This document shows, in pieces, positions 59,680 to 64,000 of a DNA stretch of 64,000 nucleotides (the first letter of the stretch is position 1; each line of letters begins with the position of its first letter). The translations under genes were made by a program, and so were the position numbers. The stretch is from Bdellovibrionia bacterium (GTDB taxonomy: Bacteria > Bdellovibrionota > Bdellovibrionia > Bdellovibrionales > JAUICD01): positions 1 through 64,000 of the forward strand of contig JAUICD010000013.1 in the NCBI GenBank assembly GCA_030427965.1, in the 5' to 3' direction. The notes beneath the pieces were generated by a model. The model saw only the letters and a list, made by a program, of their open reading frames with translations, did not search any database and had not been told where the DNA came from.

Positions 59680-60840
59680 ATGAAGAATTATTTGTTCACA
59701 AGTGAATCAGTTTCAGAGGGACATCCAGATAAAGTTTCAGATCAAATCAGTGATGGTATCCTCGATGCCATTCTCAAAGATGATCCTCAGGGCCGAGTGG
59801 CTTGTGAAACAATGGTGACAACAGGAATGGCTGTTATTGCTGGTGAGATCACAACCAAAACCTACGTGGACTTTCCTGAAGTTGTGCGAAACACAATTCA
59901 AAACATTGGGTACACGGATTCTAGTATGGGGTTTGATTACAAAACGTGTGCAGTTCTTGCTTCGATTGATCGTCAAAGCCCAGATATTGCAATGGGTGTG
60001 GATTCAGATTCCAACAAAGAACAGGGTGCAGGTGATCAAGGGATTATGTTTGGTTATGCTGTGAATGAAACTCCAGAGCAAATGCCCCTTACAATTCAAT
60101 ATTCTCATAGACTTGTTGAGGAGCTTTCTAAGGCTCGAAAAAGTGGAAAGCTTCCCTTCATCTGGCCAGATAGCAAAAGTCAGGTCACAGTCGAGTACGT
60201 TGATGGCGTTGCAAAGAGAATTGATGCTGTTGTTATATCGACTCAACACTCTCCTGATGTTGAACTTCCTCAGATCAAAGAAGCTGTGATGGAGGAAGTT
60301 GTTAAAAAAGTGATCCCAGAAAAGTGGGTGGACTCATCGACCAAGTATTACATAAACCCAACAGGACGTTTTGTCTTTGGTGGACCTCAGGCAGACTGTG
60401 GTTTGACGGGTCGAAAGATTATCGTGGACACATATGGTGGGCACGGAGCTCACGGTGGTGGAGCATTTAGTGGAAAAGATCCATCCAAAGTGGACAGATC
60501 TGCAGCATATGCGACTCGACATATTGCAAAGAATATTGTGGCAGCAGGGCTTGCGGATCGCTGTTTGATTCAAGTGGCGTACGCAATTGGTGTTCCTCAT
60601 CCTGTGAGCATCAACGTCAATGATTATGGTACAAGTAAACACTCACCTGAGTTACTCGAAAAAGCTGTACGCGAACTTTGGGATTTGAGACCTGCTTCTA
60701 TTGTTGAAACTTACGATCTACTGAAACCACGATATGCAAAGACTGCAGCATATGGGCATTTTGGTAGAGAGGGTGAAGAGTTCACTTGGGAAAAACTGGA
60801 TAAAGTAGATGCCTTAAAGGATCTTGCTAAGAGCTTTTAA
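59680..60840 (+). CDS. metK: S-adenosylmethionine synthase
   Basis: [57 protein letters not shown]. Confidence 0.97.
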   Translation: MKNYLFTSESVSEGHPDKVSDQISDGILDAILKDDPQGRVACETMVTTGMAVIAGEITTKTYVDFPEVVRNTIQNIGYTDSSMGFDYKTCAVLASIDRQSPDIAMGVDSDSNKEQGAGDQGIMFGYAVNETPEQMPLTIQYSHRLVEELSKARKSGKLPFIWPDSKSQVTVEYVDGVAKRIDAVVISTQHSPDVELPQIKEAVMEEVVKKVIPEKWVDSSTKYYINPTGRFVFGGPQADCGLTGRKIIVDTYGGHGAHGGGAFSGKDPSKVDRSAAYATRHIAKNIVAAGLADRCLIQVAYAIGVPHPVSINVNDYGTSKHSPELLEKAVRELWDLRPASIVETYDLLKPRYAKTAAYGHFGREGEEFTWEKLDKVDALKDLAKSF

Positions 60841-60956
60841 TGTGTTTTCTGCTGTTCAATTGATGAAATTTATTCGTGAGCTGCCTTTACTGAACTCCTT
60901 CTTTTGATTCCTACAGTAAATTTTTGTAAGCTCATTTCTACTCAGGAGATGGGCGA

Positions 60957-61991
60957 ATGATTCGAATAACTTTCTCTATTTTATTTTCACTGTTTCTACT
61001 ACTCTTTTCCCCCTTCAGTGTTGGAAAAAAAATAGATAACAAATGTATATCAAATCGTGCTGCATTTGACATAGGCTCAGGTACAACTCGAATCAAGGTG
61101 GCTCGAGTGGACACCTGTCTTCAAAAGGTGTTGATGATTCTAGAAGATCAAGATGAACCTGTGCCATACAAGGAATCGCTTTCAAAAAGCCAAAATGGTG
61201 TCATAGATAAAAACACCGTGAAGTTAGGTCTTGAGGCGATTGAAAAACTTGCTGCTGTTGTTAGAAGGCATAGGGTTACAGCAATTGCTGGGGTTGGTAC
61301 TTCAGCTCTCAGAGAGGCTAAGAATGGAAAAGCGATTGCTGGGCTTATTGCGCTGAAGCTCAAAACTCTGACCTCACTTGAGGCTAAAATTGTGCCTGTG
61401 ACACAGAAAGAAGAGGCAATACTGGGGTTTTATGGTGCTGTGGCTTACACCAAAACTCCAGACACCGATGTTGTTGTATGGGATATCGGAGGTGGAAGTA
61501 TGCAGATTGTTTCACGGGGAAAGGATGGAAAGGGATTTGAAATCTATGAGGGTGAGTTGGCTTCAGTGAGTATGAAAAATCACATCATAAATGAGATTCA
61601 AAAAAGTAAACTCGATACTCCAAACCCAATGAGTCAAAGTGATTCACAAAAAGCAATTTTACATGCTCGTTCTAGGGCAAAGAGGGTTTCAAAACTCATT
61701 CAAGAGAAAATTAAGTCCGGAGCTGAGGTTTTGGGAATTGGTGGAGTTCATTATTATTCACTTCGCAATCAATCTTCGGAGAAGTTGGTGTACACACGAA
61801 AGCAAGTGGAGCGGGCTATGAAAAAACAAATAGGCAAATCCGATCAAGAACTTGGGGGAAAGTATGCCGCAACAGATGTTTCAAATATTGCGTTGGTTTT
61901 AGGCTACATGAAAGAGCTTAAAATTGAAAAGGTGAACGCCCTGAAGGTGAACATGGCAGATGGTGTTTTGATTCATCCAAAATATTGGTAA
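60957..61991 (+). CDS. Ppx/GppA-family exopolyphosphatase with signal peptide
   Basis: AAFDIGSGTTRIKVARVD; VVWDIGGGSMQIVSRG; N-terminal hydrophobic signal. Confidence 0.85.
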   Translation: MIRITFSILFSLFLLLFSPFSVGKKIDNKCISNRAAFDIGSGTTRIKVARVDTCLQKVLMILEDQDEPVPYKESLSKSQNGVIDKNTVKLGLEAIEKLAAVVRRHRVTAIAGVGTSALREAKNGKAIAGLIALKLKTLTSLEAKIVPVTQKEEAILGFYGAVAYTKTPDTDVVVWDIGGGSMQIVSRGKDGKGFEIYEGELASVSMKNHIINEIQKSKLDTPNPMSQSDSQKAILHARSRAKRVSKLIQEKIKSGAEVLGIGGVHYYSLRNQSSEKLVYTRKQVERAMKKQIGKSDQELGGKYAATDVSNIALVLGYMKELKIEKVNALKVNMADGVLIHPKYW

Positions 61992-61998
61992 TACTTTA

Positions 61999-62724
61999 TC
62001 AGTTGGAATGACCGGACGAGCTTCGGCTTTCACCAGAGGATTGTCTGTTCGAATTATAGGATTTGCAGGTGTGGAGTAGGCGATGTGTGGGAGAGCCATT
62101 CATGATTGCTGAGATCTCAGATTCCAAGTTTTCAATACACTCTTTCATTTTAGTGCCGATTGCTCCTATAGAGGAAGCGGACTTATAAGCTTTTTTCACA
62201 ACATCAAAGCAAATGCGATCTCTTAACTGAGAATCCAATTTGGGTCGAGAGATTCGCACCAAAGAGAGAACCCCAGACAATCCTTCGCTTTCCCCGAGAC
62301 AGAGTTGAGCTGTGGTTCTACAATCTCCCAATTGATCGGGGTTGTAGCTCCCATTGTTGTGCCAACTTTCACATAGAGCTTTGGACACTTGGTATGAGTG
62401 AGGGTTCTCTGATTCGTCAGGGGTTTGTTGGGGGCCTTTGTAATTTTTCCGTCTTGTAATACTAATTCCACTTGGGATAGAGCAGTCTCCTGAATCGAGT
62501 GCAGCTGCGGTACAGGCAAGGAATGAGGCCGGGCACTGGCGCGGATTACAGGCGCATAAAGTCTTGGAGTACTCGCGCTTCAGTTCCCGACATTCTTTGT
62601 TGTCACCAAAGTTTGCAGCGCGATTGATGTGTTTGTATTCTTCTTGGATAGACCAAGCAAAGATATTTTGGGTGTGGAGTGTAAAAACACAAATCACAAG
62701 AAGGGGAAAGCATAGTCTTTTCAT
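61999..62724 (-). CDS. Secreted Cys-rich protein of unknown function
   Basis: Signal peptide; CRELKREYSKTLCACNPRQCPASFLACTAAALDSGDCSIP. Confidence 0.6.
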   Translation of the reverse strand: MKRLCFPLLVICVFTLHTQNIFAWSIQEEYKHINRAANFGDNKECRELKREYSKTLCACNPRQCPASFLACTAAALDSGDCSIPSGISITRRKNYKGPQQTPDESENPHSYQVSKALCESWHNNGSYNPDQLGDCRTTAQLCLGESEGLSGVLSLVRISRPKLDSQLRDRICFDVVKKAYKSASSIGAIGTKMKECIENLESEISAIMNGSPTHRLLHTCKSYNSNRQSSGESRSSSGHSN

Positions 62725-62793
62725 CCCCTTCTTATCGGAAGATTGCCAGGTGATTTTAAGTTTCAGGCAATCTTTATCGGTCGTTTGTCGAGT

Positions 62794-63234
62794 CTACTTG
62801 CAGACTTGATCGATAAGGTTGATCAAATGAACTGCTTCAAGGCCCTGCCTTTGGTGCCGAAGACTCCCGGTGGCTTTCAATTGAACCAAGGAGTAGGATC
62901 CATCAGAGTTTTTAATAGCTGCTGCCCAAGTGGTAGTGGGTCCATCTGTTGGAGCTGACTCTGAAACAAGCTCTTGCTTGCTTGCAAGAGCAATGAGTTC
63001 TTGAAGTTCTTTGAAACCACCGAGAATGGTGCGTGTGGATTCAGCTATGGATATCCCTCCAACCTCACGCTTTTTAATAACTCCAGTGGTAAACACCTTA
63101 CAGTTCTCAGACACAGAAAGGTGTCGTGGTGCTAAGCCTGAGTGGCTACCTTTGTAGAGTATAGGCTCCTCAGAGTTTGCAGGTGCGTTAGATACGATAA
63201 ATAGAGTCGCTGTGACTAAAAAAAGTGATTTCAT
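62794..63234 (-). CDS. Secreted protein of unknown function
   Basis: Signal peptide MKSLFLVTATLFIVSNAPANS. Confidence 0.6.
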   Translation of the reverse strand: MKSLFLVTATLFIVSNAPANSEEPILYKGSHSGLAPRHLSVSENCKVFTTGVIKKREVGGISIAESTRTILGGFKELQELIALASKQELVSESAPTDGPTTTWAAAIKNSDGSYSLVQLKATGSLRHQRQGLEAVHLINLIDQVCK

Positions 63235-63444
63235 ATTTCCCCCTAATTCAGGTTAGAATGCTTGAATCAGGGGGAAGGTAGCTGGGGATGACCATCATGT
63301 CGAGGAATCAAACGAAATCGAGAGAATTTCTCATGCCGCGTATCTTTACGAAATACTAGAGAAGTTTAATTTCATGACGCAGATAAAACGACAGAAGCCT
63401 CTAGAGTATTGCAACGTATGGCAAGGTATTGTACTAGACGAGGT

Positions 63445-63657
63445 ATGTCGAAAAAAGTTTCTACTACCATCTATATTACCCAAGAGCAGCAAGGTCTTTT
63501 AAAGGACCTTAACACCAAATCCAAAGTTCCAATTGCCGAGTATATTCGTGAGGGGATTGATCTAGTTTTAACTAAGCATAAGCATCTTTTGCCAGGGCAG
63601 CTTGAGTTGGGAAATCTCCCATCAGGTCAAACGCACGAAACAACTAGAGGAAATTGA
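63445..63657 (+). CDS. Ribbon-helix-helix-like regulator
   Basis: [42 protein letters not shown]. Confidence 0.65.
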   Translation: MSKKVSTTIYITQEQQGLLKDLNTKSKVPIAEYIREGIDLVLTKHKHLLPGQLELGNLPSGQTHETTRGN

Positions 63658-63662
63658 GAGAC

Positions 63663-64000
63663 GTGGACCCTAAGTACATTCGAAATTTTTCGATCATCGC
63701 GCATATTGATCATGGCAAGTCCACTTTGGCGGACTCGCTTTTGACAGCAACTGGTTCACTTACAGATAGGGAAAAGAAAGAGCAATTTCTGGATAATATG
63801 GATCTTGAAAGAGAGCGCGGGATTACAATTAAAGCGCAAACTGTTCGGTTGAATTACAAAGCAAAAGACGGGGAAACCTACCAGCTCAATTTGATCGATA
63901 CTCCTGGACACGTGGATTTTTCTTATGAGGTTTCTAGAAGTTTGGCCGCCTGCGATGGCGCACTTTTGGTTGTGGATGCTGCTCAAGGGGTTGAAGCCCA
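63663..64000 (+). CDS. lepA: Elongation factor 4 / LepA (3' truncated by window edge)
   Basis: GTG start; [27 protein letters not shown]...[17 protein letters not shown]...[36 protein letters not shown]. Confidence 0.93.
   Translation, partial: MDPKYIRNFSIIAHIDHGKSTLADSLLTATGSLTDREKKEQFLDNMDLERERGITIKAQTVRLNYKAKDGETYQLNLIDTPGHVDFSYEVSRSLAACDGALLVVDAAQGVEA

Overview
The window is a dense chromosomal segment that reads like a predatory or gliding deltaproteobacterium-type lineage (Bdellovibrio-like; inferred from gene content only). Housekeeping genes include pyrD, gdh, rlmN, pgi, eno, polA, engB, pyrG, metK, ppx and lepA. LPS/Kdo genes are heptosyltransferase, hldE1-like, kdsB, kdsD, kdsC, an lptC-lptA fusion and lptB, followed by rpoN. 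There is a large c-di-GMP / phospho-threonine signalling component: two GGDEF proteins (one FHA-GGDEF, DgcB-like), two PilZ proteins and an FHA-sigma54 activator. The most notable system is a compact Agl/Glt-type gliding-motility machine at about 40.3-53.1 kb. It has two paralogous OM beta-barrels, two TPR proteins, a small CglF-like protein, a GltG-like FHA/TonB-like protein and an AglR/Q/S motor. It also carries a periplasmic protein with FlgC-like motifs and a convergent tandem-GYF-PilZ gene, and it sits between kdsC and lptC. Non-coding structure worth attention: a family of long perfect palindromes abutting stop codons, with a compensatory base-pair change between copies; a nested ~205-bp inverted-repeat element with a degenerate relative; a perfect 26-bp hairpin after a cold-shock gene; a probable sigma-54 promoter; and a metK leader in which a 14-bp hairpin occludes the Shine-Dalgarno and overlaps two mini-ORFs. 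All assignments come from reading the sequence without database searches.
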